In this document: piece by piece, positions 17,436 through 24,936 of the stretch
How the letters are laid out: each line of letters opens with the position of its first letter
Position numbering within the stretch: position 1 is the stretch's first letter
Assembly (NCBI GenBank): GCA_902363735.1
Contig: CABJBA010000008.1
Location: forward strand, 62,001-126,000
DNA from: Clostridiaceae bacterium
Lineage (GTDB): Bacteria > Bacillota > Clostridia > Lachnospirales > Lachnospiraceae
Length of the DNA: 64,000 nt
Direction: 5' to 3'
Made by a program: the position numbers and the translations under genes
The notes under the pieces: model-generated
Seen by the model: only the letters and a program-made list of their open reading frames with translations
Database searches by the model: none
Told to the model about the DNA's origin: nothing

Positions 17436-18575
17436 TTAGACGGCGAATTTCGATGCATCCACAGATGACAAGTACATTGAATTAAATTTTTCAATGGCAG
17501 CTTTTTTGTGCTCAATAAGAGAATGTGCATAAATATTAAGAGTCGTAGAAACATTAGAATGTCCTAATAATTCACTGAGTGTTTTAATATCTATACCAAG
17601 TTCCAGGCCCCGGGTGGCAAACGTATGACGAATGGCATGAAATTTTCGCTTTGGCAAGTTGACTCTGACCAAAAGATTGTTATATGCATTTTGAAAGCTT
17701 CTAGGATCAATTGGTTTACTGTTTCCGCTTAGTATAAAAGTCTTTTCCTGTTCGGTATAAAGATGGTGACGTTCTATTTCCTTCAGTAAAAAACCAGGGA
17801 CAGGAACTACGCGTTTTGAATTTCGGCTTTTAGGCGTACCAATCACTAATGCTGTTTTATTGAATTCTTCATGAAAAGTCTTTGTCCGGGAGATGGTTTT
17901 CGTAATAGAAAGCATTCCGGTTTCCATATCTAAATCTTTCCATGTGAGAGCGCAGAGTTCCCCCAAGCGTATACCAGTATAAAGGCAAAGAGCGATTCCT
18001 AATGCACTGCGGTTTTGTGAGTTGAACAATGCCGCCTCCAAAATACGCTGCTCTTTTAAGGAGAAAATCTCTACTTCTTTTGACTCTACATGGGGCATTT
18101 TAACAAATTCTACAATAGATAGTACATCAGCATCGTCCTTCATAATGGCTCTTAGAGAACTTTTAAATATAGTAATTATTTTTTTCTTTGTTGTATCCGC
18201 TATTTCGCAATTGTCCCGAAGTAACCCCGTAAAATTCATCACAATTTCCTTTGTAATAGGGGCGTAGTTATGCTCCTTGAAAAAAGGAAAAATATAGCTG
18301 TGCATGCATTGATAGTAGCTTTCATATGTTGAAGGCTTTACACGCTGATAAATATCATTTTCCAACCATAATTCCATTTTTTCTATAATACCGACTTTTT
18401 TCTGAAAATGTCGCTGAGAAAGAACCTTTTTATTTTCCTGAAATAATCTCATTTTTTCTTTTGCTTCTTTGTACGACTTGCCGTAAAAGTATCTATATTT
18501 ACCTTTTTCAAACAATAATCGTGCTTCCCAACGGCCATCTTTGCGCTTATAAATGTTTTCTCCTCTTCGTGCCAT
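17436..18575 (-). CDS. Tyrosine recombinase / site-specific integrase
   Basis: 379 residues, integrase length with an N-terminal arm-binding-like region (RGENIYKRKDGRWEARL), a SAM-like core-binding domain (about 62-160) and a catalytic domain. All catalytic residues are present: R203 in TGIRLGEL, K249 in TPKSRNSKR, H313 and R316 in FHAIRHTFATR, H339 in LLGHSNVSTTL and nucleophile Y349 in NIYAH. It is therefore probably active. It resembles integrases of Tn916-like elements and phages, but no excisionase, phage or conjugation gene is beside it. Instead it lies between perfect inverted repeats, which argues for a DNA inversion switch. AAAGGAG lies 8 bases before the ATG. Confidence 0.95.
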   Translation of the reverse strand: MARRGENIYKRKDGRWEARLLFEKGKYRYFYGKSYKEAKEKMRLFQENKKVLSQRHFQKKVGIIEKMELWLENDIYQRVKPSTYESYYQCMHSYIFPFFKEHNYAPITKEIVMNFTGLLRDNCEIADTTKKKIITIFKSSLRAIMKDDADVLSIVEFVKMPHVESKEVEIFSLKEQRILEAALFNSQNRSALGIALCLYTGIRLGELCALTWKDLDMETGMLSITKTISRTKTFHEEFNKTALVIGTPKSRNSKRVVPVPGFLLKEIERHHLYTEQEKTFILSGNSKPIDPRSFQNAYNNLLVRVNLPKRKFHAIRHTFATRGLELGIDIKTLSELLGHSNVSTTLNIYAHSLIEHKKAAIEKFNSMYLSSVDASKFAV

Positions 18576-18724
18576 ACCTTACACTCCTTTATCTTGATAT
18601 ATAATTCATTGACAACCCTTTTGACGGCTAATGAAATAAAAACATACAAAATTCTTGTTTTTTTCTTTAGCCTCAAAGGTTAATTGTACAATACTATAGC
18701 TTAAACAATTTAATTTTCTGCAGA

Positions 18725-18753
18725 TTGACAATATTAATATTGCGAAGTATAAT
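18725..18753 (+). promoter_or_regulatory. Consensus sigma-A promoter facing outward from the cassette
   Basis: TTGACA (18725-18730), a 17-base spacer and TATAAT (18748-18753): a perfect consensus on the plus strand. Transcription would start near 18760, cross the right repeat and run into a nested hairpin and the 3' end of the oppositely oriented kduI gene, so no gene is served in this orientation. The spacer contains part of a 14-bp palindrome CAATATTAATATTG (18729-18742), which might bind a regulator. Confidence 0.75.
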
Positions 18754-18782
18754 TAATTTTGTCGAAATATATCGTTTTTTGG

Positions 18783-18809
18783 TTTCACAGTATTAAACAT
18801 ACTGCGAAA
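18783..18809. repeat. Right 27-bp inverted repeat
   Basis: Arms TTTCACAGTAT and ATACTGCGAAA flank core TAAAC, the exact reverse complement of the left repeat at 17357-17383 (27 of 27). The opposite core orientation (GTTTA against TAAAC) predicts inversion, not deletion, of the intervening DNA. Confidence 0.85.
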
Positions 18810-18841
18810 TTAATAGCTGAAAATTGGAGTAAATAAATAAA

Positions 18842-18902
18842 AAATATACCCTGGCAGTAAGACACTGAAAAAGAAACAGTGTCAAACTATCAGGGTATAT
18901 TT
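18842..18902. terminator. Nested inverted repeat between cassette and kduI
   Basis: The outer stem AAATATACCCTG (18842-18853) pairs with CAGGGTATATTT (18891-18902); inside it GACACTG (18861-18867) pairs with CAGTGTC (18877-18883). It lies 47 bases past the kduI stop and 32 bases outside the right repeat, so it may end both kduI transcripts and transcripts leaving the cassette. There is no long T-run beyond the T's of the outer stem. Confidence 0.6.
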
Positions 18903-18949
18903 ATTAGATAAGGTATAAAGGAAAACATCATATTAAAGGCGTTGATGCA

Positions 18950-19792
18950 TTACCTCAGTTCCGTAGTCGGAATGGTATCCATATCATCAAAGGCCTGGTT
19001 CTCTCCGCCCATGGCCCAGATAAAGGTATAACTGCTGGTACCTGCGCCTGAATGGATGCTCCAGGATGGGCTGATAACAGCCTGCTCATTCTGCATAACA
19101 ATATGTCTCGTTTCCTTTCCCTCGCCCATCATGTGGAATACCACATTGTTCTCAGGAACTTCAAAGTACATATAGATTTCCATACGTCTCTCATGGGTGT
19201 GTGAAGGCATGGTGTTCCATACACTGCCTGGATCCAGAACAGTTAAGCCCATGGAAAGCTGGCAGGTCTCCAGCACGTCCGGATGGATGAACTGGTTGAT
19301 CACTCGCTTATTGGAGGTTTCCATAGCACCCAGAGGCTTTTTAGCGGCCTTTTCAATAGGAATAAAGGTTGTTTTACATGACTTATGAGCCGGAGCGCTG
19401 ACCATGTAAAACTTGGCCGGATTGGCGGAATCGTCACTGGAGAATAAAACTTCCTTTGTGCCCTTGGTAATATACAAGCAATCCTTATAGCCTATCTTAA
19501 ATTCTTCTCCGTCAGCTACAATCTTTCCTGATCCGCCGATGTTGAAAATTCCAACCTCTCTTCTCTCAAGAAAATAGCTTGTCCCAAAATTCTTCCATAT
19601 ATCAATTCCCTTGTCAATAGAAACAGTTTCTGTGGTGGGCATACAGCCTAATGTAACCATACGGTCCACGTGAGAATAAACAGCGACTACCTCATTGGCA
19701 ATATATAAGTTTTCAATCAAAAATTCATTTCTTGTCTCTTCTGTTGTATATCTTCTGAAATCTTTCTGATTTGCAGAATATCGAATATCCAT
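18950..19792 (-). CDS. kduI: 5-dehydro-4-deoxy-D-glucuronate isomerase
   Basis: 280 residues from the ATG at 19792, which has AAGGAGG 9 bases upstream and gives the family length (about 276); a longer frame to 19840 adds a basic tail unlike KduI. It isomerises 4-deoxy-L-threo-5-hexosulose uronate to 3-deoxy-D-glycero-2,5-hexodiulosonate in pectin and uronate breakdown. Features: MDIRYSANQKDFRRYTTEE at the start and the cupin metal site MPSHTHERRMEIYMYFE (two His and a Glu). No kduD or pectinase lies in the window, so it is an isolated pathway gene here. RBS and terminator suggest a single-gene transcript. Confidence 0.95.
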   Translation of the reverse strand: MDIRYSANQKDFRRYTTEETRNEFLIENLYIANEVVAVYSHVDRMVTLGCMPTTETVSIDKGIDIWKNFGTSYFLERREVGIFNIGGSGKIVADGEEFKIGYKDCLYITKGTKEVLFSSDDSANPAKFYMVSAPAHKSCKTTFIPIEKAAKKPLGAMETSNKRVINQFIHPDVLETCQLSMGLTVLDPGSVWNTMPSHTHERRMEIYMYFEVPENNVVFHMMGEGKETRHIVMQNEQAVISPSWSIHSGAGTSSYTFIWAMGGENQAFDDMDTIPTTELR

Positions 19793-19890
19793 GAATAAAA
19801 ACCTCCTTCTTTTACTTTTGAAATAGCTGACCATCTTCATCCTACCACAAGGCAGTTTTTAATTCAATACCTTCTTTTACCTCTGAGGAA

Positions 19891-21000
19891 TTATTCCCCA
19901 GAGGCTGCGATTAAATTCAGATTTTTTTTCAGACGCTCATTGTCCGGTTCGTATTCAAGCGCCTTTTTTGCATGATTTAAGGCTTCTTCTTTCATGCCCA
20001 GATAATAAGAGGAAATAGCGCAAAGATCATTTAATGTATAATCCCAGGAATATCCCATATTAACAAAGGTTCTGGATTTTTCTTTGATCTTTAAGGCTTC
20101 CATTCCCATAAAATACGTCATGGACCAGTCCTTTAATTCGTGGCATATATTTGAAAATTCCACATAAGAATCACGAAGCTCCGGCATTTCTGCAATAGCT
20201 TTATAATACCAGCCATAAGCTTTCTCTATTTTTCCAAGGTGATAACAGGAAGTTGCGATCCAGCGCATAGCGGCGCACCGCTCATCACGCCACTGGGCAG
20301 AAGGCAGGTTTAAATATTCTTCCAGAGCAGCAATGCATTGATCCCACTGCTTTTTATACATATATTCTCTCCCCAGATAATACCGCATCCGCTCATTATC
20401 CGGGTCCTCTTCTACTGCCAGCTTTAAAAGAGGCAGATAGGAGCCTCTGGATTTTGAAAAATCAGGATAATGGTTGAGAACCATTCCTTCGATGTAGACA
20501 ATCTCAAGAGGCAGGCTGCCTATATATTGAACATGCTCATGAATGGGGCATTTCCAGCGAAACCCTTTCCGGTCATGGGCTTTAAAATAATAAAATTGAA
20601 CATCTGGGCTTCCGTCCGGCTTTAAGCTCCAGTTATAAAGATATCTTCCGTTTTTTGCCGTAGGTCCTTTTATATCTGATTTATGATTCAGCCAGGCCTC
20701 CTCAAGAGACTTTCTCCATCCCGGTTCAAACCGCTCATCTAAGTCCGTGGACACGCAAATATCTGCCTCCTCAGGAACATGGTCCAGAGAAACGTTCCGG
20801 GCCACGTCAAATCTCCACGGTTTAATCACATCTACACAGACAATGGCTCCCCGTTCCCTCAGACGCTCTACAGTCCCGTCATCAGAGCCTGTATCTGTGA
20901 CCACAATCATATCCGCTTCGCTCATGGAATCCATCCACTGGTCTACAAAGTGAACCTCATTTTTGCAAATAGCGTAAACGCAGACCTTTAAGCGACTCAT
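19891..21000 (-). CDS. GT2 glycosyltransferase with TPR-like repeats (copy 2)
   Basis: 369 residues. The GT2 fold is visible in VCVYAICKNEVHFVDQWMDS, VVTDTGSDDGTVERLRERGA and the metal site STDLDERF. The second half consists of tetratricopeptide-like helices (MRYYLGREYMYKKQWDQCIAALEEYL; EEALNHAKKALEYEPDNERL). It overlaps the upstream paralogue by 4 bases and is the same length; 39 of the first 54 residues are identical. Tandem copies suggest sequential addition of similar sugars to a surface glycan, perhaps flagellin, but no acceptor is encoded nearby. Confidence 0.85.
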   Translation of the reverse strand: MSRLKVCVYAICKNEVHFVDQWMDSMSEADMIVVTDTGSDDGTVERLRERGAIVCVDVIKPWRFDVARNVSLDHVPEEADICVSTDLDERFEPGWRKSLEEAWLNHKSDIKGPTAKNGRYLYNWSLKPDGSPDVQFYYFKAHDRKGFRWKCPIHEHVQYIGSLPLEIVYIEGMVLNHYPDFSKSRGSYLPLLKLAVEEDPDNERMRYYLGREYMYKKQWDQCIAALEEYLNLPSAQWRDERCAAMRWIATSCYHLGKIEKAYGWYYKAIAEMPELRDSYVEFSNICHELKDWSMTYFMGMEALKIKEKSRTFVNMGYSWDYTLNDLCAISSYYLGMKEEALNHAKKALEYEPDNERLKKNLNLIAASGE

Positions 21001-22106
21001 GAGTCTTCCTCCCTGACCCTCTGGCTGACTTTCGCTTCAATAAACTTCAAATTGTCCTGAAGCCTTTTATTATCCGGCTCCAGCTTTAAAGCCTCTTTGG
21101 CATAATCCCTTGCTTTTTCATAAAGACCAAGTTCATAGGTACTGAGAGCGCCGTAATCATAAAAAGAATATCCCCAGCTTTCCGGTTCTGCCAGATAGCT
21201 TCCTGTGTTATGACTGATGGAAAGTCCTTTTTCCACCATAGCATAGACCATAGGCCAGTTTTTTTCCTTATATCCTGCCTTTACCAAAGCAAGGTAAGGC
21301 TCCCTTATATTCTGGCACTCCGCAAGAGCCCGGTAGCGCCATGCTCTCGCTTCTTTGAGATTTCCTTTTTCTTCATGGCACTGGGCCAGAAAACGCATGG
21401 AAGCACTTCTTTCTTCATCCCATTTTGCAGTGGAAAGAGATAAATGCTTTTTCAAGGTTTGGATCGCTTCGTCAAATTTTCTGTAGTACATATATTCTCT
21501 TCCAAGCCAGAACACTGCTCTGTCATCCAGGGGATTTTCCTCTACGGATAATTCCAGAAGAGGCAGGTACTGGCTTCTGGGTTTTGACAAATCGGGATAG
21601 TGATTCAGCCTGAGTCCTTCTACCCATACTTTTTTTTCAGGAACTTCTCCTGTGTATTCCAAAACCTCATGAACAGGATGAACCCAACGGTATCCGCGGC
21701 GCAAATGAATTTTTTCCATTGAAAACTGTTTCTTTGGTGTCCCGTCAGGATTGCAGGTAAAAGCAAATAAATAGCTTGCACGGGTATGCTCCGGCTTCCA
21801 GGCAGCCTCCAGCTTTTCTCTCCAGCCAGGCTCAAATACTTCGTCCAAATCGTTGGAAACACAGATGTCAGCATCATCAGGCACATGACTTAAGGCCACA
21901 TTTCTGGCTGTATCAAACCGCCAGGGAGATATGGTTTCCTCATAAACAATGGCTCCTCTTTCCCGTAATTTTTCAACGGTCCGATCCGTTGAACCCGTAT
22001 CTGTTACAATAACGGCATCGGCAGCTGACACGGCGTCCATCCAGCGGTCCACAAACTGCTCTTCATTTTTGCTGATGGCATACACACAAGTTTTATATCG
22101 GCTCAC
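20997..22106 (-). CDS. GT2 glycosyltransferase with TPR-like repeats (copy 1)
   Basis: 369 residues. It begins TCVYAISKNEEQFVDRWMDA, with VTDTGSTDRTVEKLRERGA and the DxD-type metal site SNDLDEVF, then TPR-like repeats (FWLGREYMYYRKFDEAIQTLKKHL; LYEKARDYAKEALKLEPDN). It is the first gene of a two-gene unit; AAAGGAGC lies upstream. The family is cytoplasmic and uses nucleotide sugars. The donor is not predictable. The 140 bases between it and the GNAT gene show nothing distinctive. Confidence 0.85.
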   Translation of the reverse strand: MSRYKTCVYAISKNEEQFVDRWMDAVSAADAVIVTDTGSTDRTVEKLRERGAIVYEETISPWRFDTARNVALSHVPDDADICVSNDLDEVFEPGWREKLEAAWKPEHTRASYLFAFTCNPDGTPKKQFSMEKIHLRRGYRWVHPVHEVLEYTGEVPEKKVWVEGLRLNHYPDLSKPRSQYLPLLELSVEENPLDDRAVFWLGREYMYYRKFDEAIQTLKKHLSLSTAKWDEERSASMRFLAQCHEEKGNLKEARAWRYRALAECQNIREPYLALVKAGYKEKNWPMVYAMVEKGLSISHNTGSYLAEPESWGYSFYDYGALSTYELGLYEKARDYAKEALKLEPDNKRLQDNLKFIEAKVSQRVREEDS

Positions 22107-22246
22107 TTTATTAGCTCCTTTTTCTCATTTTACTCAACCAAATTTACGTCATGCCCTTGGGGTATTCCGCTACTCTCAATATATGCAGTCTGTGGCTTGT
22201 TCCGTGAGAATACGGTTATATGAACCAGCAAAAAAGACATAAGAGT

Positions 22247-22780
22247 TTACTCTATCTGCCCATTCACACCATATACAACCTCATAGATCTCCTTCTTATA
22301 CACCTCAAATTCCTCCTCTGCCACCGCCTTTCCAAAACTCATAATCTGCAGCGGAATTGGCATGTCGCCAGATTTTAAAGGCATTTGTTCATAGTAAAAG
22401 GAATTCAGATGAAATCCTATTCTTTCATAAAATACTGCCCGGCGTCCTGTTATAGGATTTTCTTCTGTAACAGGTTCTATTTCCAGATACACCGGCTTTG
22501 TACTTTCTCCTATGACCTCTTCCACCAATTGTTTTCCATGTCCCTTCCCTCTGCATCTTTCAGCAGTGGCCAGATGCTCCAGGAAAACGCAAGTCGAAAG
22601 CTCCCAGTATCCCAGGAAAGCCAGAACCTCTCCCTCATCCTCTACAACCCGGATTCTATAACAGGGATTACTAAAAACCTGTTTTTGTCCTTCTTTGGTC
22701 CTGCGCTCAGCTGGAGGGAAGGATTTCTCATAAATCCGGTATATTTCTTCAAAACAGGTTTCAGGGGCTATTAACAGCAT
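22247..22780 (-). CDS. GNAT family N-acetyltransferase
   Basis: 177 residues. The acetyl-CoA binding motif A is clear (FLEHLATAERCRGKGHGKQLVEE, containing the R/Q-x-x-G-x-G/A signature RCRGKG), followed by YLEIEPVTEENPITGRRAVFYERIGF (motif B region). The N-terminus MLLIAPETCFEEIYRIYEKSFPPAERR is typical. Substrate unknown. It stands alone between a terminator upstream and the GT2 pair downstream. Confidence 0.85.
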   Translation of the reverse strand: MLLIAPETCFEEIYRIYEKSFPPAERRTKEGQKQVFSNPCYRIRVVEDEGEVLAFLGYWELSTCVFLEHLATAERCRGKGHGKQLVEEVIGESTKPVYLEIEPVTEENPITGRRAVFYERIGFHLNSFYYEQMPLKSGDMPIPLQIMSFGKAVAEEEFEVYKKEIYEVVYGVNGQIE

Positions 22781-22855
22781 AATATCAATCTCCTAATCTT
22801 TTATTTCTGACTATTTCTTCTTTTCAGTATACCACCTTTGGCTATAGGAAGCCAC

Positions 22856-22891
22856 AAAAACAGCCTGCCCCTTACGGAACAGACTGTTTTT
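22856..22891 (-). terminator. Terminator of the 5'-nucleotidase gene
   Basis: AAAAACAG-CTG pairs with CAG-CTGTTTTT around a loop, giving a G+C core and TTTTT on the minus strand. It lies 14 bases past the stop of the secreted nucleotidase gene. Confidence 0.8.
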
Positions 22892-22904
22892 ACTTTTTAT
22901 TAAT

Positions 22905-24734
22905 TTATTTAAGGGTAATTCTTCCCTGACCTGCCGGGTTGGCATAATCAGAGCCTACATTACCGCCTAAATTGCTGCGAATATAAGCGGAAAGAACATC
23001 AACGTCAGTCATAACCTCGTCCCGGATCACTTTACTTCCTTTAAACATGGTCATGCCATCTCCGGCGGATTTTAACATGTAGTTATGTGAGGCTACCGTA
23101 TAAACCTTATTTACATCAAGGGGGGTGCCGCCTATTATGATATCAGTTACCCGGTATGCTCCGTTTACTTTTACAAAATTTCCTTTTTCGTCTACCTGAA
23201 CATTAGAGGTCTTGGAACCGTCAATGGTGTAGGTAAGACCGGATACCTGTAAAAAGCCTCCGCTTTCTTTGGGGTAATTGGAAGAAGCCATTTCCAGGGC
23301 ATCTTTGATCTGCTGTCCTGTTGCTTCCACCACACACCCCATATTTCCAAATGGGAATACCGTAAGAGTATCGTTATAAGTGATATTTCCAGCCTTTATA
23401 CTGGCTCTGACACCGCCGCCGTTGGTAAGGCCGATATCTGCGCCAAGGACATAACGGTATGCATCTGCACACAGGTCACCAAGATTTGTCTCTGCGCTTC
23501 TGACAGCCCGGTTTCCGGTGGCCTGGTCATTGACAGTCAGTTCAACATCCGAATGTCCGATTACAACCTTTAAGGTTTCATTATACTGGGCCTGAATTGC
23601 CTTTATGAACCTGTCCGTATCATAATCAATGGCTTTTCCATCAGCATTAACAGCACTCTTTCCCGGAATTACAAGCTGAGTACCCACTGCCAGCATATCC
23701 GGAGTTCTGATCTTGTCCCTGTTTGCTGCATAAATTTCTTCCCACCGGTTATAAGAGCCTAATTCTCTCTTTGCAATCCGGCTTAAGGTATCTCCGCTTT
23801 TCACCGTGTAAACACTGGTTCCGGCTCCTTGAGGAACCTGGGAAACCAGTTCGCTGGTAATTGTTCCGTCTGTCCGGAGAGTCAGTTTTCCTATGTTCTT
23901 TAACTTTGTACCGGACTGAGTGAGAAGCACATCCCGTCCATCCTTATCTTTCATATACTTTTCATATTCTTCATGGGAGTGGCCGTCAATGAGTATATCA
24001 ATTCCTGCGGTGTTTTTGATTACGCTGTCAGAAGTCCAGCGGTCCGTTGTTCCATTTTCACCCAAATGACCTACTAAAATTACATAGTCAGCGCCCTCTG
24101 CCCTTGCATTGTTTACAGATTCCTGAATCCGTGTGTAAAGCTTCTGCCCGCTTTCATCTTCACAGAAACCGTAAATGTAATTTCCGTTTTTATCCTGAAA
24201 ATAGGCCGGTGTGGATTTGGTAAAGCTTTCGGGAGTGGTGGCTCCTACAAATGCAACTTTCGTATCGCCGTATGTAAATATCTTATAATCTTTAAATACA
24301 GGAGCGCCTGTCCTTAAATCCATAAAGTTGCTGGAATAATAGCCGCAGTTTAACTTTCCTGCCAATTCCAGAAAGCGGGGCATTCCATAGTCATACTCAT
24401 GATTTCCCGGAACTGCAAAATCATAACCCACCTGATTCATAATATCGATTAAATACCCTCCATCCGAAAGGGTTCCAATTGGCGCACCCTGGATGGCATC
24501 GCCTGCATCAATCAGGGCCACATAAGGGGTCTGAGCCTGCATCTCTTTTTTATAGAGGGACAGCCCGGCATAACCTATGTTTGTATCAACTCCGCAGTGG
24601 ACATCGTTGGTATAGAGAACCACAATATCCTGATCGGCCGCCAGAGAAGAAAAAGACATGCCTGCAGTCAGGGACATGACCATGAGCAGTGCCAGCCATA
24701 GTGACAGAAACCTTTTGTTCAAGCTTTTGTTCAT
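22905..24734 (-). CDS. Secreted 5'-nucleotidase (UshA family) with internal LysM domain
   Basis: 609 residues. The signal peptide has a Lys-rich start, a hydrophobic core (LSLWLALLMVMSLTAGM) and a cleavage site after LAA near 33. The metallophosphatase domain follows (IVVLYTNDVHCG, LIDAGDAIQG, VPGNHEYDYG, HLGENG, DGHSHEEY). At about 315-360 there is a LysM repeat (YTVKSGDTLSRIAKRELGSY to VGTQLVIPG). The C-terminal 5'-nucleotidase domain (about 375-600) has DLCADAYRY, LTNGGGVRASI and FPFGNMG. It hydrolyses nucleotides or related phosphoesters outside the cell, and LysM may hold it on peptidoglycan. LysM between the two catalytic domains is an unusual arrangement. Confidence 0.93.
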   Translation of the reverse strand: MNKSLNKRFLSLWLALLMVMSLTAGMSFSSLAADQDIVVLYTNDVHCGVDTNIGYAGLSLYKKEMQAQTPYVALIDAGDAIQGAPIGTLSDGGYLIDIMNQVGYDFAVPGNHEYDYGMPRFLELAGKLNCGYYSSNFMDLRTGAPVFKDYKIFTYGDTKVAFVGATTPESFTKSTPAYFQDKNGNYIYGFCEDESGQKLYTRIQESVNNARAEGADYVILVGHLGENGTTDRWTSDSVIKNTAGIDILIDGHSHEEYEKYMKDKDGRDVLLTQSGTKLKNIGKLTLRTDGTITSELVSQVPQGAGTSVYTVKSGDTLSRIAKRELGSYNRWEEIYAANRDKIRTPDMLAVGTQLVIPGKSAVNADGKAIDYDTDRFIKAIQAQYNETLKVVIGHSDVELTVNDQATGNRAVRSAETNLGDLCADAYRYVLGADIGLTNGGGVRASIKAGNITYNDTLTVFPFGNMGCVVEATGQQIKDALEMASSNYPKESGGFLQVSGLTYTIDGSKTSNVQVDEKGNFVKVNGAYRVTDIIIGGTPLDVNKVYTVASHNYMLKSAGDGMTMFKGSKVIRDEVMTDVDVLSAYIRSNLGGNVGSDYANPAGQGRITLK

Positions 24735-24881
24735 TTTTTAAAACCTCCTTTTGATAAAATATATTTTTTCTTTATTATATCAGATAATTTTACAGATTAA
24801 TATATCATCTTTTAATATTTGAAAGTTAACATTCGCTTTACTTTGACATTTTTCGACACTTCAATCCCATAATCACAAAAA

Positions 24882-24922
24882 ATGCCCCTCTGCCTAAAGC
24901 TATGCTTTTGGCAGAGGGGCAT
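24882..24922 (-). terminator. Terminator of the hisS-aspS unit
   Basis: A 13-bp perfect stem (ATGCCCCTCTGCC / GGCAGAGGGGCAT) is followed on the minus strand by TTTTTTG. It lies 15 bases beyond the aspS stop. Confidence 0.93.
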
Positions 24923-24936
24923 CCCTCACTGATTCA

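Larger units (their letters stand above)
17357..18809. mobile_element. Putative invertible recombinase-plus-promoter cassette
   Basis: A 1453-bp segment is bounded by perfect 27-bp inverted repeats and contains one intact tyrosine recombinase gene (17436-18575) and one consensus sigma-A promoter facing out through the right repeat (18725-18753, plus strand). Recombination between inverted sites inverts the segment and would move the promoter to about 17413-17441 on the minus strand, reading left into the HD-GYP gene and on to the chemoreceptor. The orientation shown would be OFF for those genes. An alternative is a degenerate integrative element that kept its integrase. No cargo genes and no direct repeats flanking the segment were seen. 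Confidence 0.65.

Noticed and set aside
17436..18575. Integrase as part of a prophage or conjugative element
   Set aside because: No excisionase, repressor, replication, capsid or transfer genes lie on either side, and no tRNA or direct-repeat attachment sites were seen; flanking sites are inverted.
18449..18676. A 75-codon minus-strand frame at the integrase start
   Set aside because: It overlaps the integrase N-terminus in another frame and its translation is Lys-rich without motifs.
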